NCBI RefSeq assembly: GCF_000255705.1
Contig: NZ_JH636455.1
Coordinates: 6,649 to 67,057 of the forward strand
Origin: Zavarzinella formosa DSM 19928
Lineage (GTDB): Bacteria > Planctomycetota > Planctomycetia > Gemmatales > Gemmataceae
Reading direction: 5' to 3'
DNA: 60,409 bases
Positions 45,626-54,545 of this stretch are shown here, piece after piece. The notes under the pieces were generated by a model. The model had not been told where the DNA came from, did not search any database, and worked only from the letters and a program-made list of their open reading frames with translations. A program made the position numbers and the translations under genes. The stretch's first letter is position 1; every line of letters begins with the position of its first letter.

Positions 45626-47503
45626 ATGCTCTCTCGCTTCTTCTACTCGACCTCGTTGGTGTTCATCACCTCTTCGTTCGCCCTCGCCGATTTCGCGGCG
45701 TTACAGGCGGTTGTCGCCGATCATTGCGTCAAATGCCACGGGCCGACCGCCTCCAAAGGGGGCGTCAGGCTTGGCCCGCTGGAGAGTTCCTCCGTCGTCT
45801 TGAAGAATCGCAAACTCTGGCGAAATGCGATTGCCCAAATCGAGAAGGGCGAGATGCCTCCCGAAGGGGAAAAGCCTGTCCCCAAGGAGACGCTGGCGAA
45901 GGCGGCTGCGTGGGTGAAAAGCACGCTTGATGCCGCCGACAAGGCCGACCGGGAACGCCCCGATCCGGGCCGGCCGGTGATTCGCCGGCTCAATCGCGGG
46001 GAATACAACCGCACCATCCGTGACCTGACCGGCGTCGATCTCGACGTGGCCGGGGCCGTCGGCATGCCGGACGAAACCGTCGGCGAAGCCTTTGACAATC
46101 TGGCCGAGGCATTGAACATCCCGGCGAGCCTGATGGAGAAATACTTCGCCGCCGCCGAGATGGTGTTGGACAAGCTATACCTCCCGCCCAAAAAGAAGAA
46201 CGGCAAATTCGAGCCGGACATGTTGCGGGACAAGATTCTGGCGCCCAAAGACCCCCGCGAAGCCATCCAACGATTCGGCGAGCGGGTCTATCGTCGCCCG
46301 ATGACCGCGAAAGAAACCGACCGCTACATGGCCCTCTTCCAAGAAACGAAAGCGGGGGGGGCCACCGTTGAAGCAGCCATGAGGCCGGTGTTGAAAGCCA
46401 TGCTGGTGTCGCCGAACTTCCTGCTTCGCATCGAACGGGAAAAACCAGCCGGGGCGGGCGCCGTTTATCGAATCAGCGATCCCGAACTGGCCGTGCGGCT
46501 GTCGTATTTCCTCTGGTCGAGCATGCCGGATGATGAACTGGCGAAACTAGCCGCCGCCGGGGAATTGTCCAAGCCGGCCGTCTTGGAGGCACAAGTTCGC
46601 CGGATGCTGGCCGATCCGAAGGCGAAAGCCCTGACGGAAGAGTTTGCCTCCCAATGGCTGCGGCTCCGCAAGTTGCCGGAAGCCCGGCCATCGACGGAGT
46701 TCTTCCCCACGTTCAATGGAAAACTCCGGCAGGCAATGGCCGGGGAGGCGACCGCCTTCTTCGATCATCTCCGCACCGGCGACCGCAGTGTGTTGGAGTT
46801 GATTGACGCCGACTATGTCTTCGTGAACGCCGACCTCGCCAAGCATTACGACATCAGCGGCGTGACCACCCAAGAATTCACCAAAGTGGCGCTGACCGAT
46901 CCCAACCGGGGCGGCCTGCTCGGCATGGGTTCCATCCTCGCCATGACTTCGCACACCTCCCGCACCAGCCCGACGCTTCGCGGTAAATACATCCTCGACG
47001 TGCTGTTGGGCACGCCGCCGCCACCCCCGCCGCCGGATGCGGGGACGATTGACGAATCGAAGAACAAGGGAAAGAATCCCAAGAACTTCCGCGAACAATT
47101 GGCCCAACATGCCTCGCGGGCGGTGTGCGCGAATTGCCATGCGAAGATTGATCCGCTGGGGTTTGGCCTGGAAAACTTCGATGCCATCGGCCGCTGGCGC
47201 CCCGCCTCCCCAGATGTGGATTCTTCCGGCAAATTGCCGAGCGGGGAACAGTTCAAAGGCCCGGCCGAGTTAAAGAAAATATTGATGAGTCGCAAGGGGA
47301 TGTTTGTCGAAAACATGACCGGCAAAATGCTGGCTTACGCCCTCGGCCGGGAGTTGATCCCCTCCGATGAGCCTCTCATCAAGTCGATCTCGGCCGACAT
47401 GGAGAAGAACGGTTACAAGTTCTCCCGGCTGGTGATCGACATCGCCCAAAGTTACCCCATGCTGCACCGCCGGAATCTCGGCTCGAATGATGAGGCTAAG
47501 TGA
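45626..47503 (+). CDS. DUF1587/1592/1588/1585 cytochrome-c-type exported protein
   Basis: 625 residues from ATG 45626 with a signal peptide (~1-22). It has a haem site C-V-K-C-H near residue 34, then the planctomycete domains DUF1587 (L-N-R-x-E-Y-x-x-T-I-R-D-L), DUF1592 (R-L-S-Y-F-L-W-S-S-M-P-D), DUF1588 (R-G-G-L-L-G-M-G-S-I-L, T-S-R-T-S-P-T-x-R-G), a proline run P-P-P-P-P-P and DUF1585 with C-A-N-C-H and I-D-P-L-G-F. Probably electron transfer or oxidation outside the cytoplasm. Forms a coupled set with the next two genes. Confidence 0.9.
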   Translation: MLSRFFYSTSLVFITSSFALADFAALQAVVADHCVKCHGPTASKGGVRLGPLESSSVVLKNRKLWRNAIAQIEKGEMPPEGEKPVPKETLAKAAAWVKSTLDAADKADRERPDPGRPVIRRLNRGEYNRTIRDLTGVDLDVAGAVGMPDETVGEAFDNLAEALNIPASLMEKYFAAAEMVLDKLYLPPKKKNGKFEPDMLRDKILAPKDPREAIQRFGERVYRRPMTAKETDRYMALFQETKAGGATVEAAMRPVLKAMLVSPNFLLRIEREKPAGAGAVYRISDPELAVRLSYFLWSSMPDDELAKLAAAGELSKPAVLEAQVRRMLADPKAKALTEEFASQWLRLRKLPEARPSTEFFPTFNGKLRQAMAGEATAFFDHLRTGDRSVLELIDADYVFVNADLAKHYDISGVTTQEFTKVALTDPNRGGLLGMGSILAMTSHTSRTSPTLRGKYILDVLLGTPPPPPPPDAGTIDESKNKGKNPKNFREQLAQHASRAVCANCHAKIDPLGFGLENFDAIGRWRPASPDVDSSGKLPSGEQFKGPAELKKILMSRKGMFVENMTGKMLAYALGRELIPSDEPLIKSISADMEKNGYKFSRLVIDIAQSYPMLHRRNLGSNDEAK

Positions 47504-48384
47504 TGAATCTTCGATGGCCGGCCGCCTTGCTCTGTCTCTCCGCGTTCATCGCTCCCGCCTGTGCGGATGAAACCGCCGACGCGGAAGCGTTGAAGAAAGC
47601 GGGCAACAATGTCCGCGTGGACAAGGGAACAATCACCGAGATCACGTTCAAAGATTCCGAACCGTTGACGGATGCGGACTTCCAAAAAGTCGGCTCTTAT
47701 GCCGGGTTGAAGTCGCTGACGTTCTATGGCAAATGCCTGATGACCGATGCCCAGGCCGGCGAGTTGTCGAAACTCTCGAAACTCGAAAAACTCGCTGCCA
47801 ACGGATCGAAACTGACGGAAGACGGCTTCAAGGAACTCGGCAAACTGAAGGCGTTAAAATCCCTCACGTTCTGGCATCTCGGCTGGCACGGCGTCAAACT
47901 CACCGGAACCGGCTTTGCCCATCTGGCCGGATGCGAGAGCCTGCGGGAGTTCAACTTCTCCGGTTCCACCATCGGCCGGGAAGGACTGGAAGCCCTCACG
48001 AAAGTTCCGCAACTGGAGAAGATCACCTTCTACCACACACGGGTTTCCGACGCGGACATGGAACTGTTGAAGAAGTTCCCGCATCTCAAAAGCGTGCATG
48101 TCGGCCCGCAATTTTCGATGCGGCTCGGCGACGCCGGATTGAAAACCATCGCCGGTTTGTCCACCGTCGAGGAACTGATTTACAACGAAACCATCCTGAC
48201 ATGGGACGGCAGTTTGCAGGCTGTCGCCGCGATGCCGAAACTGTCCAAGTTGACGCTGGAAGAAGTGGAAGTGTCCGAAAGCGACCTGAAACAGTTGCGG
48301 GCCGCCCTCCCGAAGACGACAATCACCGTAAAGCCCCCGAAACCCGAGCAACTGGCCCAAATGAAACGGGCCGTCAAGAAGTGA
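47503..48384 (+). CDS. exported leucine-rich-repeat-like protein
   Basis: 293 residues. The ATG at 47503 overlaps the upstream TGA by one base (a GTG at 47500 is alternative). Signal peptide ends near A-C-A-D. About eight repeats of the type L-x-x-L-x-x-L-T-F/L follow (L-K-S-L-T-F, L-E-K-L-A-A, L-K-S-L-T-F, L-R-E-F-N-F, L-E-K-I-T-F, L-K-S-V-H-V, V-E-E-L-I-Y, L-S-K-L-T-L), giving a solenoid. Role is presumably binding. Nine bases separate its stop from the DUF1552 start. Confidence 0.8.
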   Translation: MNLRWPAALLCLSAFIAPACADETADAEALKKAGNNVRVDKGTITEITFKDSEPLTDADFQKVGSYAGLKSLTFYGKCLMTDAQAGELSKLSKLEKLAANGSKLTEDGFKELGKLKALKSLTFWHLGWHGVKLTGTGFAHLAGCESLREFNFSGSTIGREGLEALTKVPQLEKITFYHTRVSDADMELLKKFPHLKSVHVGPQFSMRLGDAGLKTIAGLSTVEELIYNETILTWDGSLQAVAAMPKLSKLTLEEVEVSESDLKQLRAALPKTTITVKPPKPEQLAQMKRAVKK

Positions 48385-48392
48385 GTTTTCAC

Positions 48393-49832
48393 ATGCACGA
48401 CACCGCACGTCATCCGCTCACCCGCCGGGCGTTCCTTCGAGGGGTCGGAGCCGTTGCCGCCTTGCCGTTCTTGGAGCAACTGGCCGTCCCCGCCCCGGCG
48501 GGGAAAGCCCCCATGCGGTTGGGGGTTGTCACGGTCACGGGCGGGACGGTGCTGGAATCGTGGAAGCCGAAGGAAGTCGGCACGCTCGGGAAATTGCCGT
48601 CGATCCTGCGGCCGCTCGAATCCATGCGGGAAGACCTGTTGGTGGTTTCGGGCCTGTCGCACAACGGTCGATCCGAAAACCTGAACGGCCACGAAAACTG
48701 CGCGTTGATGCACCTCACCGGCTGCGACTTCGTCCGCAAGGTGAACGGCAAACTGGTTTCCAGCGTCTCCATCGATCAGGCGGCCGCCCAGATTGTCGGC
48801 GAACAAACCCTGATTCCCTCGCTCGAAATCGGGCTGGCGGGGCACGAAAACAAATACTCCTTCCGCTCGGCCGATTCGCCGATGCCGTTCGAGGCCAACC
48901 CGCGCCTCGTCTTCGACCGCATGTTTCGCGGCCGCGCCCCGGTGGTCCCGAACTGGAAGACGCGAAGCGAAACCCCGGCGACGGTCGGCGGGCCGAAGAA
49001 GCCGAACATCGAACGAAGCGTGGCCGACTTGGTCCGCGATGAGGCCAACGACCTGCGCCGCGATCTCGGCCAAGGGGATCGGCATCGGCTGGATGAATAT
49101 CTTGAATCCGTCCGGGCCATCGAAAAGCGGATCGACTTCGTCGAGCACCGGCAACGACAGGAGGCGATGGACGCCCTGAACCCCGGCCCGTCGAAGATCA
49201 GCCTCCCCGCCGGTTTGCCGGCCGCGAACGTGCCGATCTGGCAAATCACCAATCCGGTCTACCGCGACCCGGAGGCCCACGAGCAATACATCCGGCTGAT
49301 GTTCGATCTGATGGTCCTCGCCTATCAAACGGACACCACCCGCGTCGCCACCTTCGCCTGCGGCAGCGACGAGGCCATGTTCCCCGGCGTTATCACCGTC
49401 GGCTACGAACGCCATTGCCACACGTTGGAGCATCAGGGCAATTCCTACCGCCCCGAGGACGCGGACCCGATCGCCCGCGAAGCCTGCCGCCAAATTCACA
49501 CATGGTACACGAAACTCTTCGCCGAGTTCGCGGCCAAACTTAAGGCCATCGACGAAGGGGGCACCAACCTCCTCGACAACACGCTCCTCCTTTATACCTC
49601 CTACATGGCCGACGGCGGCCACGGCACCAACGACTACCCCGCCCTCCTCGTCGGCAAAGCCGGCGGCACCCTGAAGACCGGCCGCCACCTGGCCTACAAA
49701 GCCCAAACCCCGGTGTCGAACCTCTACTTGGAAATGCTCAACCGCATGGGCTCCAAGGCAACGACATTCGGAGAAAGCCACACCTCGGCGAAGCGGGGCT
49801 ACGACGGGCGGTTACCGGGGTTGAGTTCGTGA
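48393..49832 (+). CDS. DUF1552 family Tat-exported protein
   Basis: 479 residues from ATG 48393. Tat leader: L-T-R-R-A-F-L-R-G with a short hydrophobic core. The DUF1552 pattern includes V-S-G-L-S-H-N-G, G-H-E-N (~103), S-x-D-Q-A-A-A-Q, and C-H-T-L-E-H-Q-G-N near residue 345. It often lies beside DUF1592 proteins in planctomycetes, as here. Function unknown; may be a partner of the cytochrome-like protein. Confidence 0.88.
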   Translation: MHDTARHPLTRRAFLRGVGAVAALPFLEQLAVPAPAGKAPMRLGVVTVTGGTVLESWKPKEVGTLGKLPSILRPLESMREDLLVVSGLSHNGRSENLNGHENCALMHLTGCDFVRKVNGKLVSSVSIDQAAAQIVGEQTLIPSLEIGLAGHENKYSFRSADSPMPFEANPRLVFDRMFRGRAPVVPNWKTRSETPATVGGPKKPNIERSVADLVRDEANDLRRDLGQGDRHRLDEYLESVRAIEKRIDFVEHRQRQEAMDALNPGPSKISLPAGLPAANVPIWQITNPVYRDPEAHEQYIRLMFDLMVLAYQTDTTRVATFACGSDEAMFPGVITVGYERHCHTLEHQGNSYRPEDADPIAREACRQIHTWYTKLFAEFAAKLKAIDEGGTNLLDNTLLLYTSYMADGGHGTNDYPALLVGKAGGTLKTGRHLAYKAQTPVSNLYLEMLNRMGSKATTFGESHTSAKRGYDGRLPGLSS

Positions 49833-49884
49833 AGTTGGCGATTGATACGGGCAAGTGTTGCCAGAATATCGAATGTCATTTTCC

Positions 49885-49911
49885 AGAATCTGGCCTTTGA
49901 GGCCGGATTCT
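49885..49911 (+). terminator. hairpin after the DUF1552 gene
   Basis: Positions 49885-49895 pair with 49901-49911 (11 bp including one T-G wobble, 5-base loop), 52 bases after the DUF1552 stop. No long T-run. Confidence 0.45.
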
Positions 49912-49995
49912 CCTCGTCTTTGACAAACAGGATAACATCTCGCGGGCGGTTGACGGCTCGGGTGTGTTGCCGCAAGTCTTAGAAGGAGTTTGCTC

Positions 49996-50820
49996 TTGGG
50001 AGCCAATGCAAATACGATTTGGCGAGTCCCTGCCTATTTGCCATATCTTCAAGAACCTTTGACTACCAAAGCCATCGCTTCCGCAGAGAAACAGATCGGG
50101 CGCAAACTGCCCGTCGAATACTTGAACTTGCTGAAGAAACAAAATGGTGGCTACATTCGCTTTTCACTTCCCGAATCACCACATAACTCCATAGCAGGCA
50201 TTGGCAACCACTTTCCCTCATTGACAGGTTTCGATTGGGATGATTGCCAAGAACATGTCAGTTTTCCGCTCCAAGGACTTGTTCCGTTTGACGGAGACGG
50301 ACATTGGCATCTTTGTCTTGATTACCGACAAAATTCGGATACTCCGTCGATTACGTTCGCGGACATCGAACTTGATCGACAAACCGAGATTGCCCGTTCG
50401 TTTGCTGAATACCTTGTCATGCTCCGAATTACCGTTGATAGCGAATATGTTTTGGAGGCCGTCTCTGATATCGAAACGGTGATTTTCAATTTATCTTCAA
50501 TTCTCGTGATCGACTTTGAACCGCCCGAATCTGTGTGGAATGGCTATCCAACGTACCGGGCACGCTTGGGAACTGGAACTCAGCCGGAATGGATCTGGAT
50601 TAGCCCGAACACCGTGCCACGGGGATTTGTTCGCCCGAGTGATGCCAATTACACCAAACTGAAAGATCTTTTGCCGGGAAACGCCCCTCGTTTTCCGGAA
50701 CTTCCAGAACGCAGTTACATTCTCAGTGCCACTGACGGAGTTCGGGCGAGGGTGATCGATGCTTTGGCTCAATCACAAGTCATTGTTCGCCCGTTGCGCG
50801 ACTATCTGACGGATTCATGA
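49996..50820 (+). CDS. SMI1/KNR4-family protein
   Basis: 274 residues. The start is TTG 49996, chosen because AGAAGGAG ends seven bases upstream; an earlier TTG at 49990 is too close to it. The N-terminal half shows the SMI1/KNR4 (SUKH) pattern: I-x-x-x-E-K-Q-I-G-R-K-L-P-x-E-Y-L-N-L-L-K-x-x-N-G-G, then G-D-G-x-W-H-L-C-L-D-Y-R. SUKH proteins are frequently immunity proteins to secreted toxins, but no toxin gene is adjacent. Lower GC than its neighbours, suggesting acquisition. Confidence 0.8.
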   Translation: MGANANTIWRVPAYLPYLQEPLTTKAIASAEKQIGRKLPVEYLNLLKKQNGGYIRFSLPESPHNSIAGIGNHFPSLTGFDWDDCQEHVSFPLQGLVPFDGDGHWHLCLDYRQNSDTPSITFADIELDRQTEIARSFAEYLVMLRITVDSEYVLEAVSDIETVIFNLSSILVIDFEPPESVWNGYPTYRARLGTGTQPEWIWISPNTVPRGFVRPSDANYTKLKDLLPGNAPRFPELPERSYILSATDGVRARVIDALAQSQVIVRPLRDYLTDS

Positions 50821-50859
50821 CAGAGGATGCAGACCAGCATTGAAGGAAAGGTAAATCCA

Positions 50860-50967
50860 ATGACAGATGCCGTATCACGTGCCCTTTCCGAAGTCGGCCA
50901 ATTGTCCGTGGAAGAGCGGGCCGAACTTGCTTATGCCGTCCTTTCAAATGCTCATTTCCCGAATTAA
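50860..50967 (+). pseudogene. truncated addiction-module antitoxin-like gene
   Basis: 35 residues from ATG 50860, behind GAAGGAAAGG. The sequence S-R-A-L-x-E-V-G-x-L-S-V-E-E-R-A-E-L-A is the start of the putative addiction-module component family (about 70 residues when whole), a RelE/ParE-type antitoxin. It stops at TAA after half that length and no RelE-like toxin follows, so it looks like a decayed relic. Confidence 0.55.
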
Positions 50968-51045
50968 CGATTAATCGAAACTCCCGGCGATCTCGGGGTT
51001 TAATTGTTGTCTCGCCCATTTCTTCCTCGCTTGCGGGGTAATCTC

Positions 51046-51393
51046 ATGTTTCGATTCATTGTGTCGGCCGTGTTTGGTCTTGTGCTTGTCGCCGGCACGG
51101 GGGTGGCCGCTGACAAGACCCAGAAGAATCAGATGGTCAAGGGGACAATCAAATCGGTCGATCCTGAAAAGGGCGTGTTGATTATCAACCAGAAACTGGC
51201 CAATGGCGTGGTTGACCGGGAACTCAGCATCACCCCGACCGTGGAATTCGTCGTCACGACCAAGGACGGCACCAAGGAGGTCACCGGCAAGGAAGGCATG
51301 TATCTCATCGAAAAGGCGAAGGATGCCTCCGTTCAGGTGAAGTGCGACAAAGATGTGAATGTCCTCAAGGTGACGGTCAAGATGAACAAGTGA
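51046..51393 (+). CDS. exported hypothetical protein
   Basis: 115 residues from ATG 51046 with a signal peptide ending near V-A-A-D. The mature part of ~90 residues is beta-rich and lysine-rich (G-T-I-K-S-V-D-P-E-K-G-V-L-I-I), resembling small OB-like or stress-type secreted proteins. No family recognised. A perfect 8-bp hairpin (51407-51414 with 51433-51440) follows. Confidence 0.65.
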   Translation: MFRFIVSAVFGLVLVAGTGVAADKTQKNQMVKGTIKSVDPEKGVLIINQKLANGVVDRELSITPTVEFVVTTKDGTKEVTGKEGMYLIEKAKDASVQVKCDKDVNVLKVTVKMNK

Positions 51394-51697
51394 CCTTGTG
51401 TGTGATCGCGGCGACCGCATGTCCGCAAAGAATCGCCGCGTGGAACCAGCGTCCGTGCGGAACACCGAAGGCCGCTCGTTCACGGGTGCGGCGAATCTTC
51501 CAAGCCCGCTTTTCCCCTTCTGTTTGCCTCAAACCGCATTGATGGATGCCATCAGCCACCGCCGACAAACGCGGGATATGGCGCCGTCAAAAACATTTGC
51601 CAGACGGCGAGGCTTCTCAAGGCTCGTTCCGTTGTGCCTTAACCGTTTGTTTGGTACATTCAAGTTGATCGGCCAACCCGACCCGAGGATTCCCCGA
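51394..51697. other. gene-free spacer before Uma2
   Basis: Holds the hairpin 51407-51440 just described and a weak promoter candidate, TTGTGC 51632-51637 with TACATT 51655-51660 (17-base spacer). The frame upstream of Uma2 is open, but its translation has no recognisable content. Confidence 0.35.
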
Positions 51698-52258
51698 ATG
51701 GTGGCGACCACCCGAGAGCGAATGACCGTCGAGGAGTTTCTGAAACTCCCCGAGGACGGCGTTCGACGGTCATTGATTCACGGGTTTATCCGGGAGGAAG
51801 GCATGACGATCCGCAACCGCTTCCATTCGGAAGTCACGGCCAAAATCACCTTCCGGCTTGGCTTGTGGCTAGATTCCCAACCGCGACCTCGTGGAGTCGT
51901 CCTGACGGGAGAAGCCGGCATTCGCCTGTCGTCAGATGTGTTGGTTGGCGTCGATGTTGTTTACGTTCCGCATGACCTGCTTGCCGCCCAGCCGGAAACT
52001 TCGACGATCATTCATGGCGTGCCGCCGCTGATCGTCGAGATTCTCTCCCCAAGCGACACCCAAGAAAACATCCATGACAAATTGGCCGAATATCTGGCGG
52101 CCGGAGTTTCCATCGTTTGGCTGATCGATCCAACCGATGAAACCGTGCGAATTTATCGGCCCGATCAGCGGCCGACGTTTGTGAATGCTGATCAAGAATT
52201 GACCGCCGAACCTGTCCTGCCCGGCTTCCGCGTGGCCGTTGCCGATCTGTTCCGATAA
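51698..52258 (+). CDS. Uma2 family (DUF820) putative endonuclease
   Basis: 186 residues from ATG 51698 (GAGGA upstream). The PD-(D/E)xK-type Uma2 fold is recognisable from M-T-V-E-E-F-L-x-L-P-E-D-G, D-V-V-Y-V (~85), P-P-L-I-V-E-I-L-S-P-S-D-T (~108) and K-L-A-E-Y-L-x-A-G-V-x-I-V-W-L-I-D-P. The Asp and Glu-x-Lys-type positions are present. Such genes are numerous in planctomycetes and cyanobacteria and have been linked to mobile DNA; its biological role is unclear. Confidence 0.85.
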   Translation: MVATTRERMTVEEFLKLPEDGVRRSLIHGFIREEGMTIRNRFHSEVTAKITFRLGLWLDSQPRPRGVVLTGEAGIRLSSDVLVGVDVVYVPHDLLAAQPETSTIIHGVPPLIVEILSPSDTQENIHDKLAEYLAAGVSIVWLIDPTDETVRIYRPDQRPTFVNADQELTAEPVLPGFRVAVADLFR

Positions 52259-52262
52259 TTCC

Positions 52263-53105
52263 ATGTCGTTTCTCAAGCCCGTCATCGACCATCTGACCAC
52301 TTTCCCGCATGCCTCCACCAAGGCGATGGGATATGTGCGGGAGATTTCCGGCATTCGTCGGCGCTATCTCCGGGTGCGGCTGCAATGGGCGAGCCATGTG
52401 GAACACTGTCAGGAAATCATCCGGCAGGGGATGGACCGGGCGACGCAGCACCGCAAGGCCGTCATCCTCGGGGCGGGGCTGATGCACGATATCCCGCTGG
52501 ACGATCTTTGCCGGCAGTTCCGCGAGGTCATTCTGGCGGACATCTATCACCCGTTCGCCAGCCGTTGGGAAACCCGGCGCTATCCGAATCTTCGCCGGGT
52601 GACGTTTGACATCACCAACACCGTGGCCAACGCTTATCGCGTGGCTTGGGATCGCGACGAGCCGTTGCCCGTCGCATTGCCGACGCTTTTTCTGGACGAT
52701 CCGGAGGTGGATTTCACCGCCTCCGTGAATCTTCTCTCGCAGTTGCCCTGCATGCCGATGACGTATCTCCAGCATCAACATGTCCATTCGCAGGAAAAGA
52801 TTCTGGCCTACGTGCGGCATTTGCTGACCGCCCACATGGAATACCTGCGGCAACTTCCCGGCGTCGTCACCCTCATCACGGATGTCCGGCGTTTGAAGTA
52901 CACCCTGATGAACAAACTGGTGGAATCACGAGACTTGTTTTTCGACGTTCCCCCGCCCAGCGGCGGCCAGGAATGGGAATGGCGCCTCGCCCCCTGCCCG
53001 GAGGCCGATGACCGGCATCACTACTTTCGACATGTCGTCGGCATCGCGGATTGGAAGACACATTCGGCCGGGGTGCGAGAAAGCACGAAGGACACGTCTG
53101 GTTAA
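52263..53105 (+). CDS. Rossmann-like protein, possible methyltransferase
   Basis: 280 residues starting four bases after the Uma2 stop. Residues ~60-110 resemble a nucleotide or SAM-binding unit: K-A-V-I-L-G-A-G-x-x-x-D-I-P-L, then V-I-L-A-D-I followed by a second acidic turn. The rest is helical. No motif IV catalytic signature is clear, so methyltransferase is only a guess. No signal peptide. hslU follows 99 bases later on the same strand. Confidence 0.55.
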   Translation: MSFLKPVIDHLTTFPHASTKAMGYVREISGIRRRYLRVRLQWASHVEHCQEIIRQGMDRATQHRKAVILGAGLMHDIPLDDLCRQFREVILADIYHPFASRWETRRYPNLRRVTFDITNTVANAYRVAWDRDEPLPVALPTLFLDDPEVDFTASVNLLSQLPCMPMTYLQHQHVHSQEKILAYVRHLLTAHMEYLRQLPGVVTLITDVRRLKYTLMNKLVESRDLFFDVPPPSGGQEWEWRLAPCPEADDRHHYFRHVVGIADWKTHSAGVRESTKDTSG

Positions 53106-53204
53106 GAGGGAATTAACTCCCCTCAGACAAAGGCTCCCCCGTTGAATCCCAAGCCCCTGAAGTCCTACATTTCCTCTCTGGAACCTTCAACACGTGAACG
53201 CATC

Positions 53205-54542
53205 ATGGATCTGACACCACGCGAGACCGTCGCGGAACTGGACAAATATATCGTCGGGCAGGCGGCCGCCAAACGGGCCGTGGCCGTGGCGATTCGCAAT
53301 CGCTGGCGGCGGCAGCAACTCCCGGCCGATCTTCGCAAGGATGTCACTCCGAAGAACATCATCATGATCGGGCCGACCGGCGTCGGCAAAACCGAAATCG
53401 CCCGGCGTTTGGCCCAACTCGTCGGCGCCCCGTTCATCAAGGTCGAGGCAACCAAATACACCGAGGTTGGCTACGTCGGCCGGGATGTGGAAAGCATGAT
53501 CCGCGACCTGACGGAAGCGGCCGTGGGGTTGGTCAAGGTTCGCCAGCGCAAAGAGGTGGAGGAAAAAGCCCGCGAACGAGTGAACGAGCGGCTGTTGGAT
53601 TTGCTGCTGCCGTCGAAGGGATGGATGCCCCCGGACGAAGGGGAGGCCGAAGAAGCAGAACGCCGGAAAAAGACCCGCGAGAAGTTTCGGACGATGCTGC
53701 TGGCCGGGGAACTGGAAGACAAGCAGGTGGAACTCACCGTCGAGCAAAAACATGTTCCGGTGCAGGTGTTTTCCAACATGGGCATGGAGGCAATGGATGT
53801 CGATCTCCAGAACATGTTCGACAAGTTCATGCCGAAGAACAATGCCCCCCGGCAAATCACGGTGGCCGAGGCCCGAAAGATGCTCTTGGAGCAGGAAACG
53901 GAGGCCCTGATCGACCGGGCGGCCGTCAACGAGCAGGCGATTGAATTGGTCGAGAATCAGGGCATGATCTTCATCGACGAGATCGACAAAGTGTGCGGCC
54001 CGCAATCGGCCAACGGCCCGGACATCTCCCGTTCCGGCGTCCAGCGGGATTTACTCCCCGTGGTGGAGGGGACAAATGTGAACACCAAATACGGGGCCGT
54101 GAAGACCGACCACATCCTGTTCATCGCCGCCGGGGCGTTTCACACCTCCAAGCCCAGCGACCTGATGCCTGAGCTTCAGGGGCGTTTCCCCATTCGCGTA
54201 GAACTGACCGATCTCACCAAGGAGGATTTCTTGCGCATCCTCACGGAGCCGAAACACTCCCTGACGAAGCAATACACCGAACTGCTCGCCACCGAGGGGC
54301 TGACGGTGGATTTCAGTTCATCGGGTATCGATGCCCTGGCCGACATCGCCTTCGAGGTGAACCGCACCACCCAAAACATCGGCGCCCGCCGGTTGCACAC
54401 GATCCTTGAACGAGTCATTGAAGAAGTGAGCTTTGAAGGCCCGGATCTCCCGAAAAAGCAGGTGACGATTGACAGCGAATATGTCCGGTCGAAGCTAGAT
54501 GGGATTTTGAAGAAGGAAGACTTGAGCCGTTATATTCTTTGA
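53205..54542 (+). CDS. hslU: HslU ATPase subunit of the HslVU protease
   Basis: 445 residues from ATG 53205; a TTG at 53142 in frame is less likely. Unfolding ATPase of the HslVU (ClpYQ) complex. Landmarks: L-D-K-Y-I-V-G-Q, Walker A G-P-T-G-V-G-K-T-E (~55), pore loop G-Y-V-G-R-D-V-E, a charged I-domain (~115-225), Walker B I-F-I-D-E-I-D-K (~255) and sensor L-Q-G-R-F-P-I-R. No hslV lies next to it; the usual order is hslV-hslU. A perfect inverted repeat begins three bases after the stop. Confidence 0.96.
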   Translation: MDLTPRETVAELDKYIVGQAAAKRAVAVAIRNRWRRQQLPADLRKDVTPKNIIMIGPTGVGKTEIARRLAQLVGAPFIKVEATKYTEVGYVGRDVESMIRDLTEAAVGLVKVRQRKEVEEKARERVNERLLDLLLPSKGWMPPDEGEAEEAERRKKTREKFRTMLLAGELEDKQVELTVEQKHVPVQVFSNMGMEAMDVDLQNMFDKFMPKNNAPRQITVAEARKMLLEQETEALIDRAAVNEQAIELVENQGMIFIDEIDKVCGPQSANGPDISRSGVQRDLLPVVEGTNVNTKYGAVKTDHILFIAAGAFHTSKPSDLMPELQGRFPIRVELTDLTKEDFLRILTEPKHSLTKQYTELLATEGLTVDFSSSGIDALADIAFEVNRTTQNIGARRLHTILERVIEEVSFEGPDLPKKQVTIDSEYVRSKLDGILKKEDLSRYIL

Positions 54543-54545
54543 AAC

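Noticed and set aside
47733-48392. N-terminal extension of the DUF1552 frame overlapping the LRR gene
   Set aside because: The Tat leader starts at 48393 and the extension is the out-of-frame shadow of the leucine-rich gene.
51398-51697. 100-codon extension of the Uma2 frame
   Set aside because: Has no ribosome-binding site and no family content; Uma2 begins at 51698 with GAGGA upstream.
52263-53105. hslV or another protease subunit upstream of hslU
   Set aside because: The product lacks the N-terminal Thr nucleophile and the size of HslV (about 175 residues); it looks like a Rossmann-type protein.
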